A stretch of 64,000 nt of DNA from Metallosphaera tengchongensis (lineage in GTDB: Archaea > Thermoproteota > Thermoprotei_A > Sulfolobales > Sulfolobaceae): contig NZ_CP049074.1 of NCBI RefSeq assembly GCF_013343295.1, positions 1,655,501 to 1,719,500 on the forward strand, in the 5' to 3' direction. The position numbers and the translations under genes are program-made. Shown in pieces: positions 19,537 to 28,020 of the stretch (the first letter of the stretch is position 1; every line of letters starts with the position of its first letter). The notes under the pieces were generated by a model. The model was not told the origin of the DNA, searched no databases, and worked only from the letters and a program-made list of their open reading frames with translations.

Positions 19537-19751
19537 CGTATCACTAAAACATGAATTAACGATATCATTGTTTAAACTAAAAGCCCACATAATACTGCCG
19601 TAGAGTACCAATAAGGAGGGTATTAGTCCCGTCCCTTAGGTCGGTTAGTTAATGGGTGTGAGGCGACAAAATCGATTAAAAGGATATTGAATGTGAGAGG
19701 AACTCAGAAAACTTACTCTTCTTCACCTTCATCCGTTTCAAAACCGTCTGC

Positions 19752-20825
19752 TCACTTCACGTGGATCTCCACAATATCCTTATCCTCTAGCACGTGATCC
19801 TCCCCAACCCTCTGACCTGGAAATCTAGCTGACTTTCCCCAAACCCTTGCGTACTTGAAATTTTCAGATAGGGCACTGTGAAGTTTCTGCGCGACGTCTA
19901 TAACAGTTGAACCTCTTCTCATGAACATAGGGTCGGTTGTAGGTTCCTCCATAGGTTCCTTGGTGTAAACTCTTATCACGTCAAGGCTTAAGAAAAGCTC
20001 TCGCCTAAGGGAATCAAGATCCTCAATGTGGACTACCCTTATGTCCTGGGCTTCGAAGGGTTTTATCGAAGCCACTACGGCTGGCTTAAAGGTTATGGCT
20101 TCGAAAAGGGACTTCTCCACGTCATCTAAGGTCACTTCCCCTATAACTTTAACTATAGCTGACTTTATTCCGAAATCTTGTAAATACTTTCTCACTTCCT
20201 CTTCGCTCGTCCCTGAAAACTTACCGAGGAGGACTATTCTTAACCCCTCCTTGCTACTCCTGAATCTCTCAATTACAACCTTTCCCTTAGGCTTTCCAAG
20301 GATGACGTTGTTGTTCTCCAGGAATTCCTTCATTTTGAGAAATTCCTCTTTATCCTCTACTGCAAAGAGTAGTGAATCAGCGTTCCTCGCTAGTCCAAGG
20401 AGCTTGCTAACGATAAGTCTGGAGTCGAGAATTATCTGTGGTGGATTAACTAGTTGTATTAGGGCATCTTCGTAAACCATCATCCCTGGGACAGGGTAAT
20501 CCCTAGGCTCTGTCTTCACGTTGGTTAACCTTTTCATTACGAAATTCCTCAGGTCTTGTCTCCCTAGGAGCAGGATTTGCCCGGCACCTTCCTTTTCCAG
20601 GAAAAAGGATAAACCCCCTCCCTTGGATTTCTTTCTCTGTTTCTCTGACTCTTCCCTGAGCTCCGATAACCTCCTCTTGGCCCAATACACTAAATTTTCG
20701 GTACCCTTATGTTTCGGAACGCTACTCAGAAAATCTTGGATAGCCTTGATCTTCTCCTCAGGCGTCTTGGCGTCCATGACCCTGAGCCATTTGGTCTTAG
20801 CCTCAGCTGGTAAGTTAGTGACCAT
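19752..20825 (-). CDS. TGS-domain protein with eroded GTPase domain (DRG/Obg-like)
   Basis: 357 residues in three parts: a helical N-terminus (1-70), a G-domain-like region (about 80-270) and a C-terminal TGS domain (about 280-357, ending GEDHVLEDKDIVEIHVK). The order matches DRG-type GTPases, which bind ribosomes. In place of the P-loop GxxxxGKS there is LLLGRQDLRNF, and no clear NKxD motif can be seen, so GTP binding is probably lost. The gene ends the aIF2-beta, DUF424, NMD3, RNase HII operon, one base after rnhB, which points to a role in translation or ribosome biology. After its TGA the frame continues 12 acidic codons to a TAA (see findings). Confidence 0.8.
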   Translation of the reverse strand: MVTNLPAEAKTKWLRVMDAKTPEEKIKAIQDFLSSVPKHKGTENLVYWAKRRLSELREESEKQRKKSKGGGLSFFLEKEGAGQILLLGRQDLRNFVMKRLTNVKTEPRDYPVPGMMVYEDALIQLVNPPQIILDSRLIVSKLLGLARNADSLLFAVEDKEEFLKMKEFLENNNVILGKPKGKVVIERFRSSKEGLRIVLLGKFSGTSEEEVRKYLQDFGIKSAIVKVIGEVTLDDVEKSLFEAITFKPAVVASIKPFEAQDIRVVHIEDLDSLRRELFLSLDVIRVYTKEPMEEPTTDPMFMRRGSTVIDVAQKLHSALSENFKYARVWGKSARFPGQRVGEDHVLEDKDIVEIHVK

Positions 20826-20826
20826 C

Positions 20827-21453
20827 TCAGCTCACCTTCTCGATGTAAAACGAGGGGGCATGTTTTAGTAAAAATTTCCAACTTCTCCTTATAATATTTG
20901 GTGGATCTCTTCCCTCCGAGATAACCTGGTTAATCCACTGTACCGTCCTCCTGTCAGAGGGGTACCCGCTCCCGAAATCTCCAAACTCTCTTTTCAAGGA
21001 GTCCACTATCCTGTCCCTTATAACCTTCGCAATGATACTTGCTGAGCTAGCTTCAGTGAACATTTCATCAGCCCTATGTACAACATTCGGCTCGAAACCC
21101 ATCTCTCTTATTCTCTTGACGACCTCCTCTTCAGGTCCAACCTTATCCACAGTGATCACGTTTGGCGAGAGCCAAGCCATTCCATCTATTACTTCTATCA
21201 CTTTCTGGTATGTAATTTTATTTAAGTTATTAGAATCTATTTCCTCTGGTGTCGCCTTACTCACAATGATAGCTTCACTCGACTCTAAGATCTTATCGAA
21301 AAGTTCCTCCCTACGCTTTCTCGTCAATTTCTTACTATCCTTAACTCCAGCATCCTTCAATGTCTTAATTGAATAATCACTGAGAGCTACTCCGGCTACA
21401 ACCATAGGTCCTATGAGACAACCCCTACCTGCTTCGTCTATACCTACTCTCAT
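20827..21453 (-). CDS. rnhB: ribonuclease HII
   Basis: RNase HII removes ribonucleotides and RNA primers from RNA-DNA hybrids. The 208-residue protein has the first catalytic pair in GIDEAGRG (Asp5, Glu6), KDSKKLT near 40, a central VDKVG strand near 100 and EASSASIIAKVIRDR near 135 with further active-site residues. The ATG overlaps the upstream NMD3 stop by 4 bases. A C-terminal helix completes the normal archaeal length. Confidence 0.95.
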   Translation of the reverse strand: MRVGIDEAGRGCLIGPMVVAGVALSDYSIKTLKDAGVKDSKKLTRKRREELFDKILESSEAIIVSKATPEEIDSNNLNKITYQKVIEVIDGMAWLSPNVITVDKVGPEEEVVKRIREMGFEPNVVHRADEMFTEASSASIIAKVIRDRIVDSLKREFGDFGSGYPSDRRTVQWINQVISEGRDPPNIIRRSWKFLLKHAPSFYIEKVS

Positions 21454-22145
21454 ATTCTGAGTGATATAACTAGCTTCCCCTCCCTTTTACCTCTTTTTAT
21501 CCTCTCCCTCTGATAACTTTCCTTCACATCGGCCTTGACCTCGTCAATGAACTTGGCAACTAGCCTTTTAGCTACTGTTCTGTTAATGAAGTAGTAATCT
21601 ATTCCCTCTCTTAACTCTACAACATCTGAGAGGTTAGAGACTTCTTCTCTGGAGAAGAAGGACTCAAAAAAGCTCTTTTCGCTGTCCTGAACCCTTCCAG
21701 ACTTTGATCTGAGCTGAACTATAGCCTCGTAGTATTTACCTCTTCTCTTTACACATGAGTCGCAAAGACCGTAAACTACTTTCACTGTTACGTCCTTATT
21801 TTCGTTGAACTCAGCCCCGGAAACCTTACCTCTTATCCTCAACCCTAAGTGTCTAACCCCGAAGTAATCTGTCCAGATTTTACTCGACTCAAGTTTGTAC
21901 TCACTGACATGGTCGTCTAGAGCCAATGAGCTGACAACCTCCTCCTCAGCTACAGTATCCAGATCCTCCCTCATCGAGACCCACTTGTTTCCGACCTTTC
22001 TTGCGCCACAGACCTTACACAGCGTCAGCTCCAAGGTTTTATTTACTTTGGCGATTTCCCTGGACTTCACGTAACAGGAAGGGCAAAGTCTATCTATGAG
22101 ATCTGCGTCCTCCCTGCCGCACATGACGCAGAACTTTCTACCCAT
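21450..22145 (-). CDS. NMD3-family protein
   Basis: 231 residues with the N-terminal zinc ribbons of NMD3: CVMCGREDADLIDRLCPSC and CKVCGARKVG, then a third pair CDSCVKRR near residue 130. In eukaryotes NMD3 is the export adaptor of the large ribosomal subunit; the archaeal protein is presumed to bind the large subunit in assembly. The gene is sandwiched between DUF424/aIF2-beta and RNase HII, as in many archaea. A 6-base gap separates it from DUF424. Confidence 0.9.
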   Translation of the reverse strand: MGRKFCVMCGREDADLIDRLCPSCYVKSREIAKVNKTLELTLCKVCGARKVGNKWVSMREDLDTVAEEEVVSSLALDDHVSEYKLESSKIWTDYFGVRHLGLRIRGKVSGAEFNENKDVTVKVVYGLCDSCVKRRGKYYEAIVQLRSKSGRVQDSEKSFFESFFSREEVSNLSDVVELREGIDYYFINRTVAKRLVAKFIDEVKADVKESYQRERIKRGKREGKLVISLRI

Positions 22146-22151
22146 GTCCCA

Positions 22152-22448
22152 TCACAGGTTGTATACTTGGGCGAACTTAACGCCTGAGATCGTGAGCACC
22201 GAATCCTTGTGAATTAGTCCTCTCCTTATAGCTTCCTCTATGACCTTCCCACCCACTATGCTAGCTACCGTGGCTTCTTCCACCAGGTTAAGAGCGTGGT
22301 TTACATCCACTTCCTCTCCCCCGTAAAACTCCTCATTAACGTGAAGGATAACCTTGTTCTCTATGAACTTCTTACCGAGGTACTCCTTCTCACAAATGTT
22401 TACAAAAACCTGCCCTTCTCCTCTAATTACGTTTAATACGACCTTCAT
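22152..22448 (-). CDS. DUF424 protein
   Basis: A 98-residue beta/alpha protein without catalytic motif; residues VNHALNLVEEATVASIVGGKVIEEAI match the DUF424 core that I know from archaea, where it is commonly placed beside aIF2-beta and NMD3. The function is not established; the constant neighbours suggest a part in translation. It starts ten bases after the aIF2-beta stop. Confidence 0.85.
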   Translation of the reverse strand: MKVVLNVIRGEGQVFVNICEKEYLGKKFIENKVILHVNEEFYGGEEVDVNHALNLVEEATVASIVGGKVIEEAIRRGLIHKDSVLTISGVKFAQVYNL

Positions 22449-22457
22449 TGTCCCACA

Positions 22458-22880
22458 TTAGAGAGGTTTAACTGAGCTCTTGGCTCCGCAAGCTAGACAT
22501 TGTATATACCATATCTTCTTGTCCTTTACCAAGACAGTGTCAAGGCTCTTACACGTTGAGCATTGAACATAGGTCTTGATGAATCTGTCCATGAAGGTAT
22601 TGACTATGGATGAGGAGAACTTCCCTTGAATTGAAAGCTGCCCATTATCAGACAGGGATCCTGCTGCAGCCAGTTCCTTCAGGAGGTATCTCATACAGAG
22701 CTTGTCCTCCCTTCTAATCCTATCACAAAACTCGCTGAAGTTCTTTATTATGGTAGTGTTGCCCACTGTAATTATGCTTAAGACGGGTAAAGTTTGGGTT
22801 TCGGTAGCTAAGTCCTTCTTAGGAAGTTTGGCGTATAGCCTGTCCAAAAGCGCGGTGTACGACTTGTCCCTTTCAGACAT
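22458..22880 (-). CDS. translation initiation factor aIF2 subunit beta
   Basis: aIF2-beta is a subunit of the factor that brings initiator tRNA to the ribosome. The 140-residue protein has the helix-turn-helix-like core (KNFSEFCDRIRREDKLCMRYLLKELA) and the C-terminal zinc ribbon CSTC...CLACG. The ATG at 22880 (MSERDKSY) is preferred over the upstream TTG at 22889. It heads the minus-strand operon of DUF424, NMD3, RNase HII and TGS protein. Confidence 0.93.
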   Translation of the reverse strand: MSERDKSYTALLDRLYAKLPKKDLATETQTLPVLSIITVGNTTIIKNFSEFCDRIRREDKLCMRYLLKELAAAGSLSDNGQLSIQGKFSSSIVNTFMDRFIKTYVQCSTCKSLDTVLVKDKKIWYIQCLACGAKSSVKPL

Positions 22881-22893
22881 GTATCTCAATTAA

Positions 22894-22905
22894 CTCTATA
22901 TAATG
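22894..22905 (+). promoter_or_regulatory. TATA box of the methylthiotransferase gene
   Basis: CTCTATATAATG is centred about 35 bases before the ATG at 22935. A start site about 26 bases downstream would fall between the GTG at 22920 and that ATG, which favours the ATG as the true start. Confidence 0.6.
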
Positions 22906-22934
22906 TCGAAGTTAAATTTGTGACTAGTAGTAAC

Positions 22935-24191
22935 ATGAGAATTTACTTTGAAACCTACGGCTGTGCTCTGAACAAGGGAGACACTTACTCGATGATGACC
23001 CTACTTAAAGAAAGGAATCACGAAATTGTGGGGGATCCAGGTGATGCAGACGTTCTGGTGATAAACACTTGTGCGGTTAGGATGGAAACTGAGGAGAAAA
23101 TGAAGAAAAGAATCAAGGAACTACGAGAGATGGGTAAGAAATTAATAGTTGCTGGCTGCCTGGCTGGAGCGGAGCCAGGGCTAGTTAACTCCTTGGCACC
23201 AGAGGCTTCCCTAGTGGGTCCCCAATCTTTGGAGGAAATCGCAAGCGCGGTGGAGAGTAAGACTAAGGTCATCAGTTTGGCAGGGAAGTCCCCCCAAATT
23301 TTACCGAGAGTCTTCGATGGTCTAATATCTGTAGTCCCAATAGCAGACGGTTGCGCAGGTTCATGCAATTTCTGTATCACCAAGCTAGCGAGAAAGAACT
23401 TAAGAAGCTATCCTCTTAGGGCTATTGTTAGCACCGTAAGGGAACTGGTAAATAGGGGGGCTAAAGAGATCGAGCTTAGCGGTCAGGACACCGCAGCCTA
23501 TGGGTTGGACCTGGAAGGAAAGGTTAGTTTGCCTCAAGTGGTTAATGAGGTAACTTCGGTAGATGGTGACTTCATGGTCAGGGTGGGTATGATGACCCCT
23601 GAGCTCGCGTGGAGGGTACTCGACGGAATAATCGAAGCTTGGTCCCATCCAAAGGTGTACAAGTTCTTTCACATCCCAGTTCAGAGCGGGAACGATGAGG
23701 TTCTCAGGGTTATGAACAGGAAGTATAGGGTGGAGGAGTTCAAGGAGTTGGTGAAGGAGCTTAGGAGAAAGTTTCCGCTTTCCAATATAACTACCGACAT
23801 CATTATTGGCCATCCGGGGGAGGACGAAGAAGCCTTTCAGGACACCCTGAACCTCATCAGGGAGTTGAGGTTCGAAAGGATCCATATTGCGATGTACTCC
23901 CTCAGGCCTAATACCAGGAGCGCTATGATGCAACAGGTTCCAGGTCCAGAAAAGAAAGAGAGGTTAAGGAGAGCAATAGAACTTTATGAGAAGGTGTCCC
24001 ACGAAGTCCACAGGGAGTACGTTGGAAAGACCTTCAGAGTCCTTGCATTGGAGAAAGGTAAGGGTAATTCCATTATAGGTAGGACAATAAATTACATACC
24101 AGTCATCTTACAGGGAGTGGAGCTCGGAAAGTGGTATGACGTAAAAATTACCGATTCTTCATTCTTTGATTTGAGGGGTGAAGTGCTTTAA
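22935..24191 (+). CDS. tRNA-t6A37 methylthiotransferase (MiaB/CDKAL1 family)
   Basis: This radical SAM enzyme adds a methylthio group to t6A at position 37 of tRNAs. Three cysteines of the N-terminal domain are present (YGCALN, NTCAV, AGCLAG), the radical SAM motif is CAGSCNFC near residue 142, and a TRAM RNA-binding domain forms the last 60 residues. The form and length (418 aa) fit the archaeal and eukaryotic CDKAL1 branch rather than bacterial MiaB. It is divergent from aIF2-beta with its own promoter. Confidence 0.92.
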   Translation: MRIYFETYGCALNKGDTYSMMTLLKERNHEIVGDPGDADVLVINTCAVRMETEEKMKKRIKELREMGKKLIVAGCLAGAEPGLVNSLAPEASLVGPQSLEEIASAVESKTKVISLAGKSPQILPRVFDGLISVVPIADGCAGSCNFCITKLARKNLRSYPLRAIVSTVRELVNRGAKEIELSGQDTAAYGLDLEGKVSLPQVVNEVTSVDGDFMVRVGMMTPELAWRVLDGIIEAWSHPKVYKFFHIPVQSGNDEVLRVMNRKYRVEEFKELVKELRRKFPLSNITTDIIIGHPGEDEEAFQDTLNLIRELRFERIHIAMYSLRPNTRSAMMQQVPGPEKKERLRRAIELYEKVSHEVHREYVGKTFRVLALEKGKGNSIIGRTINYIPVILQGVELGKWYDVKITDSSFFDLRGEVL

Positions 24192-24200
24192 AAGTTTAAA
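24191..24200 (+). promoter_or_regulatory. probable TATA box of the thiolase gene
   Basis: AAAGTTTAAA lies about 28 bases before the ATG at 24224, the spacing for a near-leaderless transcript. It directly follows the stop of the upstream gene. Confidence 0.5.
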
Positions 24201-24223
24201 TTGTTCTATACAGATGAGAACCC

Positions 24224-25411
24224 ATGAATGAAGTTTACATAGTATCGGCCGTCAGAACCCCCATAGGAAAGTTCGGAGGGTCATTAAGAAACGTTAAACC
24301 TCAGGATCTAGGCTCAGTGGTTATTAGGGAGTCGCTGAACAGGGTTGGAGTAGATCCTAAAGACGTAGAGCTTGTAGTGATGGGTAACGTCCTGAGGGCA
24401 GGACACGGTCAAGATGTGGCCAGACAGGCTGCGTTTAAGGCAGGAATCCCGTGGAATATAGACGGCTATTCCGTGGACATGGTGTGCTCCTCTGGAATGA
24501 TGAGCGTCACCAATGCAGCCCAAATGATCAAGGGTGAAGATGCAGATATTGTTGTTGCTGGAGGAATTGAGAGCATGAGCCAGGCCATGTTGGCTGTAAA
24601 CTCCGAGGTCAGGTGGGGGATCAAAAGTCTGACAGGAAAGTCCCTCAATTTCATTGATACGATGTTATATGACGGTCTTACTGATCCCTTCAACTTGAAG
24701 CTTATGGGCCAGGAGGCTGACATGGTTGCCAGAGAGAGGGACATATCTAGAAGGGAACTTGACGAGGTAGCTTACGAGAGTCACAGGAGGGCTTCCCAAG
24801 CCTGGGAAAAGGGATTTTTCCAATCGGAGGTTGTGCCTGTTAGGTTAGAGGAAGGAAAGCTTGAGAGGGATGAGGGCATAAGACCCGACACCACCGTAGA
24901 AAAATTAGCGTCCTTAAAGCCTGCCTTTTCTGAGAACGGTGTTCATACAGCTGGCAATTCCTCTCAGATCTCTGACGGAGCTGTATCGTTAGTTTTAATG
25001 AGCAAGAGAGCCCTAAATCAATACGGAATTGAACCAATAGCTAAAATCCTGGGTTACTCTTGGGTCGGGATTGAGAGTTGGCGATTTACGGAAGCACCAA
25101 TTTATTCAGTGAAAAAGCTGCTTTCCAAGATAAACGCATCTGTGAAGGACTTCGACTACTTTGAGAATAACGAAGCCTTTGCCGTTAACAATGTTCTTCT
25201 AAATAAATTCCTAGGAGTCCCCTATGACAGGTTAAATGTTTTCGGTGGAGCCGTTGCCTTAGGGCACCCCATTGGAGCTAGCGGTGCAAGGATTATGGTG
25301 ACGCTCCTCAACGTATTGAGTAAGATGAAAGGTTCCAAGGGAGTAGCGAGTATATGTCACGGTACTGGAGGCTCAACCGCTATAGCCCTGGAACTTTTGA
25401 AACCTCTCTGA
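24224..25411 (+). CDS. acetyl-CoA acetyltransferase (beta-ketothiolase)
   Basis: A 395-residue thiolase with every catalytic motif: nucleophilic Cys in MVCSSGM near residue 88, NEAFAVN with the Asn/Glu region near 317, GHPIGASGARI with the active His near 350, and the second Cys in CHGTGGS near 381. In Metallosphaera-type autotrophs the last step of the 3-hydroxypropionate/4-hydroxybutyrate cycle is cleavage of acetoacetyl-CoA by such a thiolase, and methylmalonyl-CoA genes of the same cycle are 17 kb away. It could also serve fatty-acid or mevalonate metabolism. The 264 bases after it hold no gene. Confidence 0.92.
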   Translation: MNEVYIVSAVRTPIGKFGGSLRNVKPQDLGSVVIRESLNRVGVDPKDVELVVMGNVLRAGHGQDVARQAAFKAGIPWNIDGYSVDMVCSSGMMSVTNAAQMIKGEDADIVVAGGIESMSQAMLAVNSEVRWGIKSLTGKSLNFIDTMLYDGLTDPFNLKLMGQEADMVARERDISRRELDEVAYESHRRASQAWEKGFFQSEVVPVRLEEGKLERDEGIRPDTTVEKLASLKPAFSENGVHTAGNSSQISDGAVSLVLMSKRALNQYGIEPIAKILGYSWVGIESWRFTEAPIYSVKKLLSKINASVKDFDYFENNEAFAVNNVLLNKFLGVPYDRLNVFGGAVALGHPIGASGARIMVTLLNVLSKMKGSKGVASICHGTGGSTAIALELLKPL

Positions 25412-25675
25412 GAAAATTGAAACCTTCACGGCTCATGATTCTAACTATTGTAACAGGAATTCACTGCCTTTGCCTCTCCCCAGTAAAGTACTTGTACATA
25501 GAATTAGAAAGCCCACATGACATCCCTCTGACGAGCTCAATCTAGGTTTAGGCGCTCTTTTCCTCCACGTGTCCTTACGCTTGTATAGATCTCGAAAAAG
25601 GGGTAATGTCCCAACAACTTAAGTATAAGTTTTTTATGCTGTGGCAAGTTTTGATACGCAATGGTGTTTAATTAG

Positions 25676-26002
25676 TTGCCAAAGAAGGATAGAACGACAC
25701 AGGCTCCTTCAAGAGAAGTCCCAAAACCTCAAGAAGGCGAGGTTATTTGTGTTGTAAAGAAAATGCTAGGTGCAGAGCACATAATAGTTGCCTGCCTTGA
25801 CGGTAAAGAAAGAACTGCGAGAATCCCGGGAAGAATGAGGAAAAAGACCTGGATAAAGGAAGGGGATGTAGTTTTAACTGCCCCCTGGGATTTCCAGCCC
25901 AACAAAGCAGATATAATTTACAGGTACATGAACGATGAGATAAGGAAGTTAATAGAAGAAAAGATAATTAGTAGGGAAATAATTGATCAGTTGAGGGGTT
26001 GA
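25676..26002 (+). CDS. translation initiation factor aIF1A
   Basis: aIF1A supports subunit joining and start-site scanning on the small ribosomal subunit. The 108-residue protein has the OB fold with [33 protein letters not shown] and [12 protein letters not shown], exactly as in archaeal and eukaryotic IF1A. Its start is a TTG; a methionine start upstream is not available. The next gene (Rio kinase) starts inside its stop codon, so they are coupled. Confidence 0.94.
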   Translation: MPKKDRTTQAPSREVPKPQEGEVICVVKKMLGAEHIIVACLDGKERTARIPGRMRKKTWIKEGDVVLTAPWDFQPNKADIIYRYMNDEIRKLIEEKIISREIIDQLRG

Positions 26003-26748
26003 ATAGAATACGGAGAGGCAAGGAGGTAAGGCGGGAAAAAGACTCTGACCTTTTCAAGACCGTTGACTCTACGTTTGACACTTCCACATCTTTAGCCCTG
26101 TTGTACGTCATGAGAAAACTGGGAATAGAAGTTATCATGGGTGCTATTGCCTCAGGTAAAGAGGCTAAGGTCTACCCTGCTAAAACGAGGGAGGAAAACT
26201 ACCTTGCCCTAAAGGTCTACTACACCTCAACAGCCTCCCATAAGAAAGCTTTGAGTAGATACATCGCAATGGACAGCAGACATAAGATTAAGGCTACAAG
26301 TACAAAGGATCTCATCTACGGCTGGGCTAGGAAGGAATTCGGCAACCTTAAGAGACTTTATGAAGCTGGAGTAAGCGTTCCCAAACCTTATCTCGTCCAT
26401 AAGAATTTACTTGTCATGGAGTTCTTAGGTCACGATGGCGTCAGAGCTCCCCTACTTTTTGAATATGAGGATATAACACAGGAACTGTATGAGAAGGTTC
26501 TGGAGCAAATAACGTTGATGATAGGGAAAGCCAAGATGGTCCACTCGGATCTTAGCGAGTACAACATCATGGTATTCGACTCCTCCCCGGTTATTATAGA
26601 CGTTGGTCAGTCCATCCAGCTCTCCGACGACCCTAATCTTGAATTTTTAAACAAAGATTTAAAAAATATAAATAGGTTCTTCTCTAGCAGGGGTATAAAC
26701 GTTAGACCTGTGGAAGAAATATTAAATTCCGTGTTATCTACATCTTAG
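25999..26748 (+). CDS. Rio1-type atypical serine/threonine kinase
   Basis: Rio kinases act in late maturation of the small ribosomal subunit. In 249 residues: an N-terminal helix, a nucleotide loop in [14 protein letters not shown] near 52, the hinge [11 protein letters not shown] near 135, the catalytic loop HSDLSEYN near 177 and the metal Asp in IIDVGQS near 195. These fit Rio1 more than Rio2, which would carry an N-terminal winged helix. The TTG start overlaps the aIF1A stop. The KH protein gene begins 8 bases later. Confidence 0.92.
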   Translation: MNRIRRGKEVRREKDSDLFKTVDSTFDTSTSLALLYVMRKLGIEVIMGAIASGKEAKVYPAKTREENYLALKVYYTSTASHKKALSRYIAMDSRHKIKATSTKDLIYGWARKEFGNLKRLYEAGVSVPKPYLVHKNLLVMEFLGHDGVRAPLLFEYEDITQELYEKVLEQITLMIGKAKMVHSDLSEYNIMVFDSSPVIIDVGQSIQLSDDPNLEFLNKDLKNINRFFSSRGINVRPVEEILNSVLSTS

Positions 26749-26756
26749 GAGTATAA

Positions 26757-27293
26757 ATGTTCATAAGCGTTCCAGACGAGAAGTTAGAATTCGTTAAGGG
26801 TTTGATTCCAAAGCTGACGGAAATGGGAGGGGTGGAGATAGAGTACAGCCAAGACCTTAAGTATTTCATAGTCGATCCTAAAAATCAAAATCCCTACCAA
26901 GCTCTTAAGGTAGTTTCCGTAATAAAGGCGCTAGGCTACGGAGTTCCAATCTCAGAAGCCTTAAAACTGCTTGGGGAGGACTATATGATGGACGTAATTG
27001 ATTTAAAAGAGTCAATTGAAAATAAATATTCCATACGAAGAATAAAAGGGAGAATAATTGGGGAAGACGGTAAGACTAAGAGAATAATACAGGAGTACAC
27101 TGGAGTTACTCTAGTGGTGTCAGACAGAAGCGTGGCTCTCCTAGGCCCATATGAGCAAATACCCATTGCCAGAAAAGCTCTCGAGCTCTTGCTCAAGGGA
27201 AAAGAGCACTCATCTGTGTATAGATATCTTGACAGGGCTGAGGAGCAACTGTTGAGATATAGGGGCTCATCCAGACGGAGACCGACTGAGTGA
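26757..27293 (+). CDS. KH-domain ribosome-assembly protein (Dim2/Pno1/Krr1-like)
   Basis: 178 residues with two KH-type units; the second has the RNA-binding loop RIIGEDGKTKRIIQEYTG. In eukaryotes the homologue Dim2/Pno1 binds pre-18S rRNA; the archaeal protein is linked to 16S 3'-end maturation together with Rio kinases and aIF1A, and here the three genes form one operon. The C-terminus is basic (RGSSRRRP). No catalytic function is expected. Confidence 0.9.
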   Translation: MFISVPDEKLEFVKGLIPKLTEMGGVEIEYSQDLKYFIVDPKNQNPYQALKVVSVIKALGYGVPISEALKLLGEDYMMDVIDLKESIENKYSIRRIKGRIIGEDGKTKRIIQEYTGVTLVVSDRSVALLGPYEQIPIARKALELLLKGKEHSSVYRYLDRAEEQLLRYRGSSRRRPTE

Positions 27294-27355
27294 ACTCCCT
27301 TTCGTAACTCCATGGTCAATTGGCGATAACTACCGATCGACTCTCTTGAGCGGAG

Positions 27356-27973
27356 TCAGGTAAGGAGCACCTCGCTTTTACCCCTCAAGGTCGATGCTAT
27401 TACCTTATCGTAAGATAGGATTATTTTCTTATTTTTCTCGTCCTCTAAAAATTTTTTCAGCTCATCATCCTTGTTATTTATAGCTAACCTGAAGAAATTC
27501 AATAAAATCCTTTTAGGCTCGCTTAGAATATCTTCAGTATTGAGAAGTGTAGGTTTTGGTGTCATCAATAGGGTTAGATGTGTTCCAGACAGCTTAGCTA
27601 TCATTGCTAATTTGTAGGCACTGTACTCCTTGGTAGGTGATCTCTTGGAGGCCTTGACTTCCACATAGTATTTACTACCATTCTTCTCTGCCTCGATGTC
27701 GTGAGTTGGCAGATCTACGTACTTAACGTTAATGAAATTCATCGACTCAAGGACAAGCCTAGCCCTGTATTCCATGGCAAAGCCCATTATAATGCCTTTG
27801 GCTCTGCTCACCCCATATTCCAACTCGTCATCGGTAAATCCATATTCTTCCTTCAGGAGCTGGAGGATATCCACACACCTTCTACTATCTCCTACATTAA
27901 AAACGTTTCTAGAACCACACCATAACTCTACACAGGGATGAAGATCTTGCAAAGTGAGGAAGGCCTCGTCCAT
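27356..27973 (-). CDS. hypothetical protein with PD-(D/E)XK nuclease-like core
   Basis: 205 residues. Around residues 70-115 the order of the restriction-endonuclease-like fold can be read: an alpha helix with AMEYRARLVLE, a strand NVKYVDLP, then Asp in HDIEAEKNG and the YYVEVKASK strand with the E-x-K pair. The rest is helical with no further motif. It could be a DNA or RNA nuclease (repair, restriction or RNA processing) or a non-catalytic relative. It stands alone between the ribosome-maturation genes and TnpB relic B, convergent to the KH gene, so context says little. Confidence 0.6.
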   Translation of the reverse strand: MDEAFLTLQDLHPCVELWCGSRNVFNVGDSRRCVDILQLLKEEYGFTDDELEYGVSRAKGIIMGFAMEYRARLVLESMNFINVKYVDLPTHDIEAEKNGSKYYVEVKASKRSPTKEYSAYKLAMIAKLSGTHLTLLMTPKPTLLNTEDILSEPKRILLNFFRLAINNKDDELKKFLEDEKNKKIILSYDKVIASTLRGKSEVLLT

Positions 27974-28020
27974 CAGGGTGGGGATGAGAAGTATATAAAC
28001 ACCTTTTCCTATTCCATCTT

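Noticed and set aside
23400-23933. 177-codon minus-strand frame inside the methylthiotransferase gene
   Set aside because: It lies completely opposite the radical SAM coding region and has the composition of a shadow frame with many Pro and His.
25412-25675. Small gene or RNA in the gap between thiolase and aIF1A
   Set aside because: No pairing pattern or protein-like frame was found; an open frame of 63 codons there begins inside the thiolase gene.
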